NCBI GenBank assembly: GCA_002104905.1
Contig: MCFE01000615.1
Location: 1 to 52,763 of the forward strand
DNA length: 52,763 bases
Direction of reading: 5' to 3'
Source of the DNA: Basidiobolus meristosporus CBS 931.73
Lineage: Eukaryota; Basidiobolomycota; Basidiobolomycetes; Basidiobolales; Basidiobolaceae
Below the pieces are notes generated by a model. The model was not told where the DNA came from. It did no database searches and saw only the letters and a list, made by a program, of their open reading frames with translations. Positions 33,700-44,553 of the stretch are shown here, one piece after another. Each line of letters begins with the position of its first letter. Position 1 is the first letter of the stretch. A program made the position numbers and the translations under genes.

Positions 33700-34680
33700 C
33701 ATCACAATTATTTCTCACATGGGAATGTGTGGAATTTCTGGGACTCACTCTATAGTTTATACACATTTTTTATCCTCATACCAACACTGAAATGATCTTC
33801 TTTTCACTGCAACAGTATCCAGAAGTCAGCATTCAATTGCAGCAAAGCTGGCAAACCATAAGGCATTTATTAGGATAAAAACTAACTCAGCCTAAAGGTA
33901 CTTGAGTTGAAAGGAATAAGCTTTCAATAGTAAATATTTGCAGAAAAGAGTTGCAGTGCACCAATAGGAGGGAGAGGTGTCCAAGATTGAGAAGAAATAC
34001 ATTTGGTAAGACCAAGTGGTTTTTTGCATATATTCAGGAGGTATTCATAATCACAATGGGGGCAACCATGTCCCTGCTTGCAAGACCAATATACTACTGG
34101 CAATTCAAGGCAAATGGCAACTTTGTAAGCTTTGTACTGAAAAGCCAGAATTTTGATTAATCCAAATTTCATGTACACAACCCATGGTAGTGGCAGGTAT
34201 GCCTTGAAGAAGTATAGTTCTCAAGTACAACATCTGAAATGCACAAGTGGAGTTAGAGAAATGAAACACCATGGGGTAAACTGTTGCACAGCATTATACA
34301 GGAGCTGCAGTATGCTCTTGCACTACCATTACAAAGCAATCAGAGGTCCATTTGAGGACACTAAGACACCATCATGTATTTTAATATGCAAGGCAATCAA
34401 ATGTATTGGGCAGTTTGGCCCTGTCAAAGAAATGTAGGCCAAAGTAGAACTATTATTATATCTTCAAAAATGTGCCAAATGATCATCAAAAATCATCTGG
34501 TCTATTTATATATTATGCAGTCTAGACAGCATACCACAATCTTATTCCATCATAACTATGTTTATAGGGCCAAGAATTCAATGTTGCTGGTATTATAATG
34601 GCTTCATGTTTGGATCCTAAAAGCTGATCTATATCAGACTCACCTGCAGTGCAAAACTATCTTTTATATGGTCAAGCAGT
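33700..34680 (+). mobile_element. Internally deleted CACTA remnant (copy F)
   Basis: Positions 33720-33890 align with 12260-12420 of copy A (AATTGCAGCAAAG..GGCAA region). Positions 33950-34670 align with the DNA after the transposase in copies A and E and end in a degraded right terminus near 34660. The catalytic part of the transposase is missing. Confidence 0.5.
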
Positions 34681-35114
34681 ATCCAAGACTAATATTAGAC
34701 CAGAACCTTGCTGCTAATATCTCCACCTCTCACTTGAGAGCTTAAAGATTTTGCAATTTATTGTGCTTTGAGCTGAGCACACCCATTCTATAAGAAACTA
34801 AAGTTCAACTTGTTGTTACAGCACTTTGGTAAGTATATTGGTTCAATACTCCAAACTGGTGTAGGTTGTGTACTTACAGCAAAATAATCAAGCTTAGAAC
34901 ACATACTCTTGATGCATTTCTCAAAATACTCAATAAGTATAACTTGTCAAGATAATATAATAGTATAAATACTTCTGCAACAATTAAATCAGTAAGCAAA
35001 AGCCTCATAATCTACTTTTCCTTCCAGTCACTCCTAATATGTCCAAAGCCCATAGAGCAGGCTATTGTTGCAAGCAGTCACTCCCTGAAGTGTACTACAT
35101 CACTACCAAAATCT

Positions 35115-35790
35115 TCTCTGTACTGAAAAGTTGGATGAATCTAGCATCCAAATTAGGAAGGTGAAGATGAAGATGCCTCCAAAAAATAGGGACCTTTGGG
35201 CTATTTTGATGGGAGAATAATTCCCTCAAAAAGTGTAGAACAAGAAGTGTTAAAGTATTAGAAGAAAATCAAAGTGTCAACTGCATTTGCTATAATGATA
35301 AATGCAACATGCTAATCAAATGCTTAAGAGCAAAACCAGCAAAAAACTCCTGGAAGGCATTGTATGATACCTCCTGGTTGTGGTCAGCTGCTATGAAGAT
35401 TTATTTTAAATAAAGTTCTTTACTGCGTTGATGCAGCCAGTAGTTGATATGCAAATCTTATTAAAACATTACTTCATTGGATAATGCAATGGGATCAATA
35501 GGCATATTAGATATATATTTATATAGCATATAAATATTACCTTCTGGTATGGCTTTACAGACTTCAGGGCCTTATATTGGCCTCAGACCTGATTTTAAAA
35601 TTTGATCTGAAATCATGTAGATGGAAGGCTTGTGGATGAGGAATTAAGAAAATCAGGTGCCACTGAGAAGGAAGAAGAAAATACTTAAATAAGCAATGAT
35701 AACCACCAAAAGAGGTACCCTAGGCCCTTTAAAGGCATTTGCAACCACACATGCAATTAGAGCAAATGAAAAGGACATATGTTAGACCAT
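35115..35790 (+). pseudogene. Copia gag relic
   Basis: A plus-strand frame reads KLDESSIQIRKVKMKM and then NRDLWAILMGE, resembling the copia Gag pattern LxGxNYxxWKxxMxxxL..LWxxIxG. A second block near 35325 reads AKPAKNSWKALYDT, matching the conserved xTAKExWxxLxxxY. Many stops. Confidence 0.65.
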
Positions 35791-35800
35791 CACTTCAAAA

Positions 35801-36144
35801 TGTTATAAAAATTGGAACTGCCCTTTATCATTAAACCAAGCTTAGTCAGTGAGGTTGTTATCCAAAGGCTCTAGAGAGCTCTACCAGATTCCTTGTTGAG
35901 ACCTGCTTGAAATATCTTTGCCAAAATGTCAGGTACTCACAATCTGAATTTTCTCAGAGTTGTCCAAAGAGCCCCAAAAATTGCATGTATGCTCATGGGA
36001 CTTTTCTAAGCATATTCTATATGTTTTTTCTGTCAAGCCCATGTAAAAGTATAAATACTGCTTTTACACCCAATAAATCATCAAGTGAGAACTGCATAGT
36101 CCACCATTTCCAGTCACCTCTAGTATTTCCCAACTCTTGCAACA
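35801..36144 (+). repeat. Solo LTR of the copia-associated family
   Basis: Starts TGTTATAAAAATTGG and ends CTCTTGCAACA. Flanks CAAAA and CCAAA are a possible degenerate duplication. Similar throughout to 36282-36631 and 24026-24375. Confidence 0.65.
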
Positions 36145-36281
36145 CCAAAAGAGTGATAATGAGCAGAAAATGGCTGATTAAGTAAATGTTGCAACAACTA
36201 GTATTAGACTACTCTTATCTGTAAAAGAGATGACCACAGGCAAAGATTCTTAGATGTGGTGCACTCACTATTAAGGATCTA

Positions 36282-36631
36282 TGTTGTAAAAATTCATAAC
36301 TTCACCTAAATATTCACCTAGCTTAGTCACCTGGATCATCACCTTCAAACCCTAGAGAATATTGACCAAATTCCTTGATGGGGTTTACTGAGAATATTTT
36401 CACCTAAATATCAGATACCCAGAACATGAAAATTCTCAAAGTTGTCCAAGCAGCCCCAAATGTTTCACACATGTTCTTGGAGCCATCCCAAGCCTATCCC
36501 ATATGCTTTTTATGCCATGATCATGTGATAAGTATAAACACTACTCTTACATTCAATAAACCATTAACTGAAAGCAACCTAATTTACTTGTTCTCCCCAT
36601 CATATCCAATATCTCCAAGACTCTTACAACA
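36282..36631 (+). repeat. LTR of the copia-associated family
   Basis: 350 bp with inverted ends TGTTGTAA and TTACAACA, the best-preserved member of the family. No target duplication and no primer-binding site follows it, so it is a solo LTR or a rearranged end. Contains GTATAAACACT and a CATTCAATAAACCAT region resembling promoter and poly(A) signals. Confidence 0.75.
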
Positions 36632-36906
36632 GAAATTACTTGGCATATTTCACCATGATTACAGGTAGTACCAGTGGTCCAAAATAGTGCCATGCATTTT
36701 TGAAACATGTTACAAGCCACAGGAGCTGGATTCAGAGTGCCATGGGTATTGGGTATCAGATGCATCTCTTTAATCCTTTTGTGCTCTTACACATCCTCTA
36801 CAACATTGACTTAAAAAAAAGGTCAAAAAATGGATTTTCTCCAACACAATGGGTGAAACACAGGGGCAGCTTTGCATGAGGATGCAGAGCTATGCTGTAC
36901 ACTCTG

Positions 36907-36984
36907 TGGCCAGGTATAGGCTCACTTGGCCTCCCTGGCACACTATGGTATCATTTGGCACTCATGGCTCAATGTGGCACTATC
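36907..36984. repeat. Degenerate 9-10-bp tandem repeat (TGGCA units)
   Basis: Units such as TGGCCAGGTA, TGGCCTCCC, TGGCACACTA, TGGTATCATT, TGGCACTCA, TGGCTCAATG and TGGCACTATC follow each other every 9-10 bp. Comparable to 23417-23496. Confidence 0.6.
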
Positions 36985-38790
36985 CAATGAAACAAGTCTT
37001 GTGACTATAGTGGGGAATATACCTCAAAACACCTTGCACTTCTGCAAAATTTATGGGATAAAGTAAGAGACTACTGTACCATTCTCCCCACAGCAAAATG
37101 GATCAGCAGAACATGCAAACAGCTCAAAAATTGATAAGGCAAGAACTATGATCCATGATCAGAAATTATCCTGTGATTTTTGGATAGAATCAGCTACCAC
37201 AGGTATATACCTTAAAAATAGAAGTTATAACAGAATACTTTGTGATACTACTCCATCTGAAACATGGTGTGAATACAGGCCAAGTACAGGATATCTTGGA
37301 ATATCAGGGTGTACAGTATATGCCAATAAACTGCCAAGAAGTCAGTCAAAATATGAGCCAAAAAGTGTAATATGCATATTTTTGGGCTACTGCAATGAGA
37401 ATAAGTCATAGAGACTCTACAATACCAAAACAAAGAAGCTGATCAAGACCAGGGATGTGTTGTTTGATGAAAATCAAAAATTTTACAATAAACAACATCA
37501 GATGAAGATAATTTGATCTCAAGTCCACCAATAATCTGGATTAAATCAGAGCAAAACATTGAAAGTTTTTTCACTCCAGAGCAGTGTACAACCATGCTTT
37601 AGCCTGATTCAGAACCTTGGAATATCCCAGAAGTGATCATTCCTGTATCAAATACCTGGAGATCCAATTGCACAAGAAATGGCCCAGATTATTATATCAA
37701 TGAGGGTACAAACTTAGCCCATGCCTATTCACTCCATATGAAAGAACCCCAGACTGTAAAAGAGACCCTTAGTAGTCCCCAGATAAAGTTTTGGAGATCT
37801 GCAATGACTCAGGAATATCAGGCCCAGATGGAAAATCAATATCTGGGACTTAGTCAAATTACCAATCACCCAAATTCAATTGGATGCAGATGGGTCTTCA
37901 AGACAAAATACAAGGCTGATGGTACAACTGAAAGACACAAAGCAAGACTTATGGCCAAAGGATACTCTAAAACAAAAGGACTTGACTATACTGAGACCTT
38001 TGCACTTGCAGCCAAGTTTAATTCCATCAGATAAATATTGGCTATTGCAGCCAAATATAAGCTTCTTATACATTGAATGGATGTAAAAGCTGCAGTTTTG
38101 AGTGAAGATCTCCATGAGGACATGTATACTGACCAGCCTGATGGGTTTGTTTACCAGAATAACCCTCACTTGGTCTGCAAGCTTGAAAAGTCTCCAAATA
38201 GACTCAAGCAATCACTGAGAGCCTGTAAATGCTGTTGTAATTATGAAGTTGTAACCTAAATATTCATGCTAACTTAGTCACATGGATCTTATTCTTTGAT
38301 TAGCATTCTGTCTGACTAAATTTCTTGTCAGTACTTTCCTAGATTATTTTCACCAAATCATGAGGTACTCAGATTAGGATCTTTCTCAAAGTTTACCAAC
38401 AGCCCTCAAACATTGCACACATATACTGTGACCTTCCTTCACATACTCTACATGTTTATTTGCTCTACTTTATCAAAAGTATGAATACCATACTTTTGAT
38501 CAATAAATCTGCAAGTGAATAACATATAGATCTTGAAGTTCTCCACTTCACTTCCAATACTCCTCAGAATATTGCAACAATTGCAAGTTAGATTCTTATT
38601 TGGAATCTTTGAGTTTCAAAAGGAGTAATACTGTCTATAGTAAATATTATAAGCCAGATAGAGCAAATCCATTTCTATTAGCTCTATATGCGGATCATCT
38701 TATTTTAGACACCAATAACCCCAAAATATTGAAGCATTGGAACAGACTAAATTCAGCCTATCCAAAGAGTTTAAGAGGTCCAATCTAAGA
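36985..38790 (+). pseudogene. Copia integrase and reverse transcriptase pseudogene
   Basis: Integrase: PFSPQQNGSAEHAN near 37085, then FWIESATTGIYLKNR (37180) and ISGCTVYANKLP with FLGYCNENKS (37300-37410), the typical end of the copia integrase region. Reverse transcriptase: GCRWVFKTKYKADGT and RHKARLMAKGYSK (37880-37975), then MDVKAAVLSEDLHEDMYTDQ (38077-38136). After the solo LTR, ESLSFKRSNTVYSKYYKP and LALYADHLILDTNN continue it. The catalytic box reads YADH where copia has YVDD, so one metal ligand is lost. Stops separate the blocks. Confidence 0.85.
38233..38579 (+). repeat. Solo LTR splitting the copia reverse transcriptase
   Basis: Starts TGTTGTAATTATG and ends ATTGCAACA. It is flanked by AATGC (38228-38232) and ATTGC (38580-38584), a 5-bp duplication with one mismatch. 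Removing it joins the two parts of the RT coding region in order. Confidence 0.8.
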
Positions 38791-39059
38791 GAGCTCAGTT
38801 ACCACTTAGCAATAAAGTTCTTCATATACAGATGTACCCAGACTATCACCCTAAGCCAATCCAAGTATATTCCAGAAATACTAAAGGAGTACCAAATGGA
38901 AGACTGTTAACTGATAGCTACTCCAATGGAGATAAACCTTAACTTGATCAAAACTCAACCAAATCAATAGAGCATGGTGCCATATGAAAGCATGGAGCTT
39001 CCTTGTCAATCTATGGTCAGTAGTCTGATCTATATTACTGAGATATGCCCAGATGACTC

Positions 39060-39345
39060 ATATTCATGTGAAAAAGAGGCATTAGCCAATCAATGCACAC
39101 AAAATATAGGATGCAATTGAGTGTCTGGGCTCAGAAAGTAAGTAAATTGGCAGGGAACCAATCAAAAGCCACTCATGTATTGTTGCAATGAAAATTTTTG
39201 ACCAAGTTTTTTGTGAAATCTAGGGTGCAATTATTTTTCAACAGTCTCTGCCCAGTGTCCTGACAGAATCTATACCTCTTAGTTATAAGACTTTGAATTT
39301 GTGACAGCCTTTTGATGGGATAATTACAATAAATTTTCATAGGGT
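39060..39345 (-). repeat. Inverted left end of a CACTA element
   Basis: Read on the minus strand from 39345 it begins CCCTATGAAAATTTAT and continues with the subterminal block of copy A (AAAAGGCTGTCACAAA, GGACACTG, AGACTGTTGAAAAATAAT). It borders the transposase copy E in an arrangement that indicates rearrangement or two different elements. Confidence 0.65.
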
Positions 39346-41402
39346 ATATCACTGTCAAGCCTGGATAGCTACCTGTATCCATTGCTGGATATATTTGTAT
39401 GTTATCCAGCAGAACACTAGTATGTGACCATCAAGTTAAAGCTCATATTATGCTCTACATTTAGATACCCCAGCATCAGCTAAATAGCTGGCTTTTCTGG
39501 GCACAATTGGCAGTATTGCTGGCAAATGTGTGGGATCTAGGGAATTTTCCCCATAACTTATACACAATACTATTGTCTGAACACCAACACCAAGAACATC
39601 ATCTTCCCACAGAGAGAACATGCAGAAGTCTGCATGCAATTGCAGCAAAGTTGGCAAGCTATAAGCCATTGGCCAGAGTATGGAATAAACTGGAAACTGA
39701 ATATACTTAAGATAGAGGGTATCTGTAGGAGCAAAAGCTTTCTACTAGGAGCAATGCACTTGCTTTTAAACAATATCCCTATACTGATGGCTAAGTCATA
39801 CATGGGGCATTTCAAGCTAAATGAGCCCTTTGAGATACTAGAGAAATTTGAAAGAATTGGCAAGATATTGCAGAGTATCCACTACCATAAGTACTTCTCA
39901 CAGGGTCCAATCAATATTCATATGCATATGCAACTATACAAATGCAAAAACTGGATGAACTGGATGTGTACTTATTTTAGTGGCATTCTGAAGCCATTCC
40001 TACCAAGAGTACATTGGAAGCATTGGGAGTCATATGTGGATGTTTTAGGAATATTTATCCAGAAGTGGATCACCAATGCCAACTTGCACATCTACAGCTG
40101 CTGTTCAAGGAGTTTGTAACAGGACTTGAGCAGCTATACTACAAGCATAAAGCTGAGCATGTAGATCTCTGCTGCTACTGTATCCATTCACTACTCCATC
40201 TTGCTTGGTGTGTGGAGAGTATTGGTCCTTGCTTCATCTTGTGGGAGTTTCCTATGGAGCAGATGTGTGGGGAGAAAGGAAGACCAGTCAAGTTGCAGGT
40301 ACTACCATATCCCAATCTCATCAAGAATATTACTTTCAAGTCCATGATGGATGTGATGAGTTGGTACATGGAGAACAGTCAGGAAGAGTTGGAAAATACT
40401 GAGGACAGATGTGCACATGGAGACACCTATGCCTATGGAATCAAGAAGCTAAGCAGCCCCAATGCACTGGTAATCAGTGAAGTAATGCAAAGCTGGGTTG
40501 AGTGCAACAAGCAACTGATTTTTATTAGGAAAGCTCTACCATAGTATGCCAGGTTTCTCTTGGTGACAAGCCAACTTCTACACCATTCAATACAGAATTT
40601 GCACAAACAAGAGCCAGAGCATACCTATAAGGGGGACTAGAGTCCAGCAGGGAGAAGGAATATATTGGCTAAATACCAAAAAGTTCTTTGCAGATATTCA
40701 GGAGGTATTCATAGCAGAAGTGGTGGCAACCAAGCATGTGTTTGCAAGATGTATATGTTACCAGCAGTGCAAGGTATATGACAACTTTGCAATTACCACT
40801 CTAAAAAGCTGTAAAGTTGAGGTGATAAAAGTATGTCAGTTGTGGCAGGTGTGCATATTTGTAGAGGTTAGTAAGCAGGAGGCCATAGTTTTGTTTATTT
40901 GAACTATATGTGGAATGCCCAAGATAGTAGTGGGTAAGCTAATAAAGTATTCTAGAGTGAAATATATGAATTACACAAGGGGAGGTAGAAAAAGGAAATA
41001 CCATTTGGTAACTTGGTATGGTATCATTGTACAGAACTAGCTGTAAGCTGCAATACTGCCATGATAATGCCATCAAAGACTTGCAATGAGGCTGTCAAAA
41101 CACTGTCAAGTTTTTTGTCATATAAAGCAACTGCATGTACTGGCTGGTTAGATCCATTTAAAATAGTTGTAGAGTGCATTAAGACCACAACTATGCCACA
41201 CAATTATTGCTACAGCACCAATTAAACTTTGTCAAGTTTTTTAACTTTATTTGGCAGTAAAATTAGCCAAACACTGTTGAGATCCCATCATAAGATTGTT
41301 AAGAGAGTCACTAATTCCAAGCTGCTGGTATTATGACAGTCTCCAAGCTGGATCCTGACAGCTGATCTGGATTGGATCCAGCCATGGGACCAAATTATTT
41401 TT
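39346..41402 (+). mobile_element. CACTA/TNP2-type transposon, copy E (5' truncated)
   Basis: Begins in the middle of the transposase (equivalent to about 12090 of copy A) and reaches an intact right end, ATTATTTTTCATAGGG at about 41394-41409, identical in the last bases to copy A. A run of LTR-end sequence (CCAATATCTCCAAGACTC) follows directly, so it sits within or next to a copia-associated LTR. The left terminus is missing unless the inverted end at 39345 belongs to it. Confidence 0.7.
39500..40544 (+). pseudogene. TNP2-like transposase pseudogene (CACTA copy E)
   Basis: Two overlapping frames give a long, well-preserved C-terminal half. NNIPILMAKSYMGHFKLNEP, then KNWMNWMCTYFSGILKPFLP (frame 39634-40119), are followed by QLYYKHKAEHVDLC, HSLLHLAWCVESIGPC and WEFPMEQMCGEKG (frame 40014-40544). 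These match the DUF4218-like C-terminal part of TNP2 transposases, with the conserved HxLLHLA and GPxxxxxEFPMEx motifs. One frameshift near 40100 separates them. Best-preserved transposase segment besides copy A. Confidence 0.82.
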
Positions 41403-42605
41403 CATAGGGTTCCAATATCTCCAAGACTCTTGCAACAGTGTATTGATGATCACATAAGATATACTTGGGACTGCTGCATGGAGAGAAAGGAAGAAGCTCT
41501 ATCTATATGCTGGGAGTTTAAAGCCATGGCAAAGATAGAAACTGGGGAAAAAAATCTAGAAAATGCACTCTGACAATGGTGGCAAATGTACCTCAGTACT
41601 TTCCATCCACTTCTGCTAAATTCATGGGATAATGCAGGAGACTGCTCTACCATACTCCCCACAGCAAAAAGAAGTGTTGGAACATGCAAACAGATCAATG
41701 GTTAACATGGCAAGATCTATGATCCCTGATCCAACATTATCCTATGAACTCTGGGCAGAATCAGTTCCTACATCTGTGTAACCTAGAAATAGAAGATATG
41801 GCAGAATACTTTGTGATTCTACCCTATTTGTGGCACAGTATGGATATAAACCAACTGCAGAGCACCTAAAAACATCTGGTTGCACAGCATATGCCAAGAA
41901 ACTGCTTGAAATAATTCAAATTTTGTGCCAAAAAGTGTAATGCACATATTCTTGTATTACAAAAACTGGAGTAAGGCATACAGACTCTATTAAGCCAAAG
42001 CAAAGAAGCTGGTCAAGTCCAGGGATGTGCTGTTTGGCAACAATTCAATCTCAAGTCTGCCAGTAGTGTGGACTGAATCTGAGCTAAAACAAAAGCTTGT
42101 TCACTCCACACAACTCCACAACTGTGCTTCAGCCTGAATTAGTGTATACAAATATGCCAGAAGTGGTCATTCCAGTATCCTAAGGCAAAAGATCTAACTA
42201 GATTAGAAATAGCCCAACTTACTATATTGATGAGGGTTCAAACTTGGCCTATGCTTATCCAGTCCATATTAATGTGCCCTAGACAGTAAAAGCAGCCCTA
42301 AATACTCACCTAACTTAGTCACTTATGGCATTACCTACCAGCTCTAACCAAATCCCTTGGCAGAATTTGCTTGGAATATTCTCACCAAAACATCAAATTT
42401 CTGAGAGTTGTCCAAACCACCCCAAACTTTGCACACATATTTGTTAGACCTTTCTAAGCATATTTTATGGGTTTATTTTGCCAAACTATGTAGAAGTATA
42501 ACTACTACCTTTGCATTCAATAAATCATTAAGTGAAAACCACATAGTCTGCTTGTTCTTCAAATCACTTCCAATCAACTCCAATATCTCCAAAACTCTAA
42601 CAACA
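41403..42605 (+). mobile_element. Second Ty1/copia fragment with 3' LTR
   Basis: From about 41438 the plus strand reads FIDDHIRYTWDCC and KEEALSICWEFKAMAKIETG, the start of the copia integrase core with its first Asp, then SDNGGKC with the second. QETALPYSPQQK and the WAES and SGCTAYAKK blocks follow up to about 41930. RT is represented only by its leading part (NLAYAYPVH, 42240-42290). An LTR of the copia-associated family without its first bases follows at 42291-42605 (ends CTCTAACAACA). All frames are broken. Confidence 0.75.
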
Positions 42606-43585
42606 ATTCTAATAAAAATTCTTATATAGATCCCAACTAACACCTTGAGTGGGCTGTAGCAAAGCTCATAAGCCTCAATCCAAATGACTGAGTGAATAGA
42701 GTATTTATGATTGAGTGCAAAATTCACAACACAAAGTTTGTGGGTTCCCTGGAGGTGGTTGTATAAGTTTGATAGCATCAAGGGCTACCAGTTTAAAGAG
42801 TTAAGTGTTAGTTTATGAGCTGGCTCTAATGACCACAGTTCATATTCCATATTTCACCCTAGCATAGAATCTGGTTTATTGCCACCAAGAGTAAATGTTA
42901 TGTATTCCACCAAGTAATTGGAATAGCCACCTTTGACTCAATGGCCTAAACACCGGCCAGCTCCAGGTCCTGCTTGCATTATATGGCACGAATGCTAATA
43001 CAAAACAAGATAGATCAATATTTCATACAGAGCTGTAAGACAAGTTGCCCACCGTAGCAATTTCCAAGCAATTCGAATTACTTAACAACCGTGCAGAGGT
43101 ACGTTCTATGGGACGAACTCATATGATGCTAATGTATTATGAAAACCACCATTCCAGAAGAGTATTCATCAGGGATATTAGTACACAGGGGTGCTGTTTT
43201 TTGGGATTTTGTGTCTATTCCAATCGATGCCATTTGAGCCAAGCGCTTGGGCCTTTTCGCGCATTCAAGTTGGTAACCTCAGTACCATAGCCTGTGCGAT
43301 TGATAATAGCAAGTGACTTCTAGTGTAGGCAATCCTGGTTTAGCCATTTAATGATATCATAAATTTATATAAATATGGACAGTATAGCCGATATATGTAA
43401 GTTAGATGAGATTCCTTGGAAGCCAATAGCATGGTTGAGCGCTAATTTAAATTCACATGTTAAATCAACATTACCAGAGTTTCCATCTCTTCAAGGGACC
43501 ACTCCCTTTTGGTTGTCTATTATCAACACAACACACCACACCACACCGCAGCCCAACGATCGTCTCCTCCCAGAACACCCACCAA
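42606..43585. other. Transition between transposon DNA and gene-rich DNA
   Basis: No gene recognised. CpG becomes frequent from about 42950, marking the edge of the repeat compartment. A TATA-like TTTATATAAAT lies at 43364-43374 and a CACAACACACCACACC-type CA-rich run at about 43530-43550. Both are upstream of the next gene and could belong to its promoter and 5' leader. Confidence 0.5.
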
Positions 43586-44338
43586 ATGCCAGTTAGTGAG
43601 CCGCGAAAACTTACGGTGTGGTTTGTCCGCCACGGGGAGCGCACGGATTTCGTCGACCCGAACTGGAGATATACCACCACCACTCCATACGACCCCCCTT
43701 TAACCGAGCTAGGAGCCAAACAAGCGACCAAGACCGGCTACTACTTACGAGATCTTGCCCAGGAAAATTTCGACTCTTTCGTGAGGCCACATAGTAAAAC
43801 ACGGTACCTCCTCTACGCCTCACCTTTCCTGCGCTGCATTCAAACGGCGGAGGGGATCATACGTGGCATCGGGACCAGCCGTTACTCGGAAATCGTGGGC
43901 GGGATCCGACTGGAGCCTGCTCTATCGGAATGGATGAGCGAGGAGTATTTCACGGAGCAGATTCCGGACTCCCTCATCTCCTCCTGTAAGGAGGCTTGCC
44001 TCGTCAACCGGGTTCCGTTGGAACTCGCTTACAAACCTCAGCTCAATCACCTGCCGGAGTTCCCTGAAACCCTGGACCAGTTGGCAGCAAGGTTCCGGGA
44101 CTTTTTGGAGCGCACGGTGCAGCAGCTTGAACAAGATACCCCTGAAAACGAGCCCTTCCCCACGGTGATTCTAGTGACGCACGGAGCAGGAGTCAACTCC
44201 TTGTTGGAGGCCTGCTTCAAAGAACGCACTCTAGTGGAGGTAAACTATTGTAGTCTGTCCAGGGCGCACTTGAATCTGAAAAAGAAGGAGGAAGGCTGGC
44301 TCGTGGACAAGCAGGCCACGACCATCCATTTGAGATGA
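43586..44338 (+). CDS. Histidine phosphatase (phosphoglycerate mutase-like) family protein
   Basis: A 250-residue intronless protein of the histidine phosphatase superfamily, closest in layout to the UBASH3/ecdysteroid-phosphate phosphatase branch. The signature RHGER is at residues 15-19, with His16 as the expected phospho-acceptor. SPFLRC at 79-84 supplies the conserved second Arg, Glu115 is a candidate proton donor, and THG at 198-200 holds the second catalytic His. These enzymes remove phosphate through a phosphohistidine intermediate; the substrate cannot be told from sequence. No signal peptide or membrane segment is seen, so cytosol is likely. An upstream in-frame ATG at 43457 would add 43 residues. 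I prefer 43586 because the conserved fold starts right after it and the upstream part looks like a CA-rich leader. It is the first host gene right of the repeat block and converges with NFU1. Confidence 0.88.
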   Translation: MPVSEPRKLTVWFVRHGERTDFVDPNWRYTTTTPYDPPLTELGAKQATKTGYYLRDLAQENFDSFVRPHSKTRYLLYASPFLRCIQTAEGIIRGIGTSRYSEIVGGIRLEPALSEWMSEEYFTEQIPDSLISSCKEACLVNRVPLELAYKPQLNHLPEFPETLDQLAARFRDFLERTVQQLEQDTPENEPFPTVILVTHGAGVNSLLEACFKERTLVEVNYCSLSRAHLNLKKKEEGWLVDKQATTIHLR

Positions 44339-44553
44339 AGCTCGGCCGGGAGCGAACCTTTTTCTGTACTATTACCTCGACCACCCTTGATCCCACCCAC
44401 ATGTATGTTTTAATGCCAATATATAAAAGGTTTGCCAAACGAAGGTTTATTTGAAGGAAAGGCGGGATGCGGGAGATGAAGATGAATATACTACAGAAAA
44501 GGTGCCAACAGGCGACGAAACATCGCTGGCTTGGTTGATGCTACTTACACAAC

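Larger units (their letters stand above)
34850..39050 (+). mobile_element. Ty1/copia element (degenerate, plus strand), broken by three LTR insertions
   Basis: The domain order on the plus strand is gag (35115-35450), protease region (about 36640-36830), integrase (36985-37450), reverse transcriptase (37633-38790). This is the Ty1/copia order with integrase before RT. A diverged LTR-like sequence precedes gag at about 34850-35065. Related solo LTRs are inserted at 35801, 36282 and 38233. The right boundary is uncertain, since after 38790 only diffuse similarity remains up to the CACTA block at 39060. Every domain carries stops. Confidence 0.8.

Noticed and set aside
1-43000. tRNA or rRNA genes in the repeat block
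   Set aside because: I saw no sequence with the conserved tRNA box A/box B pattern or rRNA core segments, but a covariance-model search was not possible.
43457-43585. Upstream in-frame ATG extending the histidine phosphatase by 43 residues
   Set aside because: The added stretch has no conserved feature and the DNA is a CA-rich, leader-like sequence. The fold begins immediately after the second ATG at 43586.
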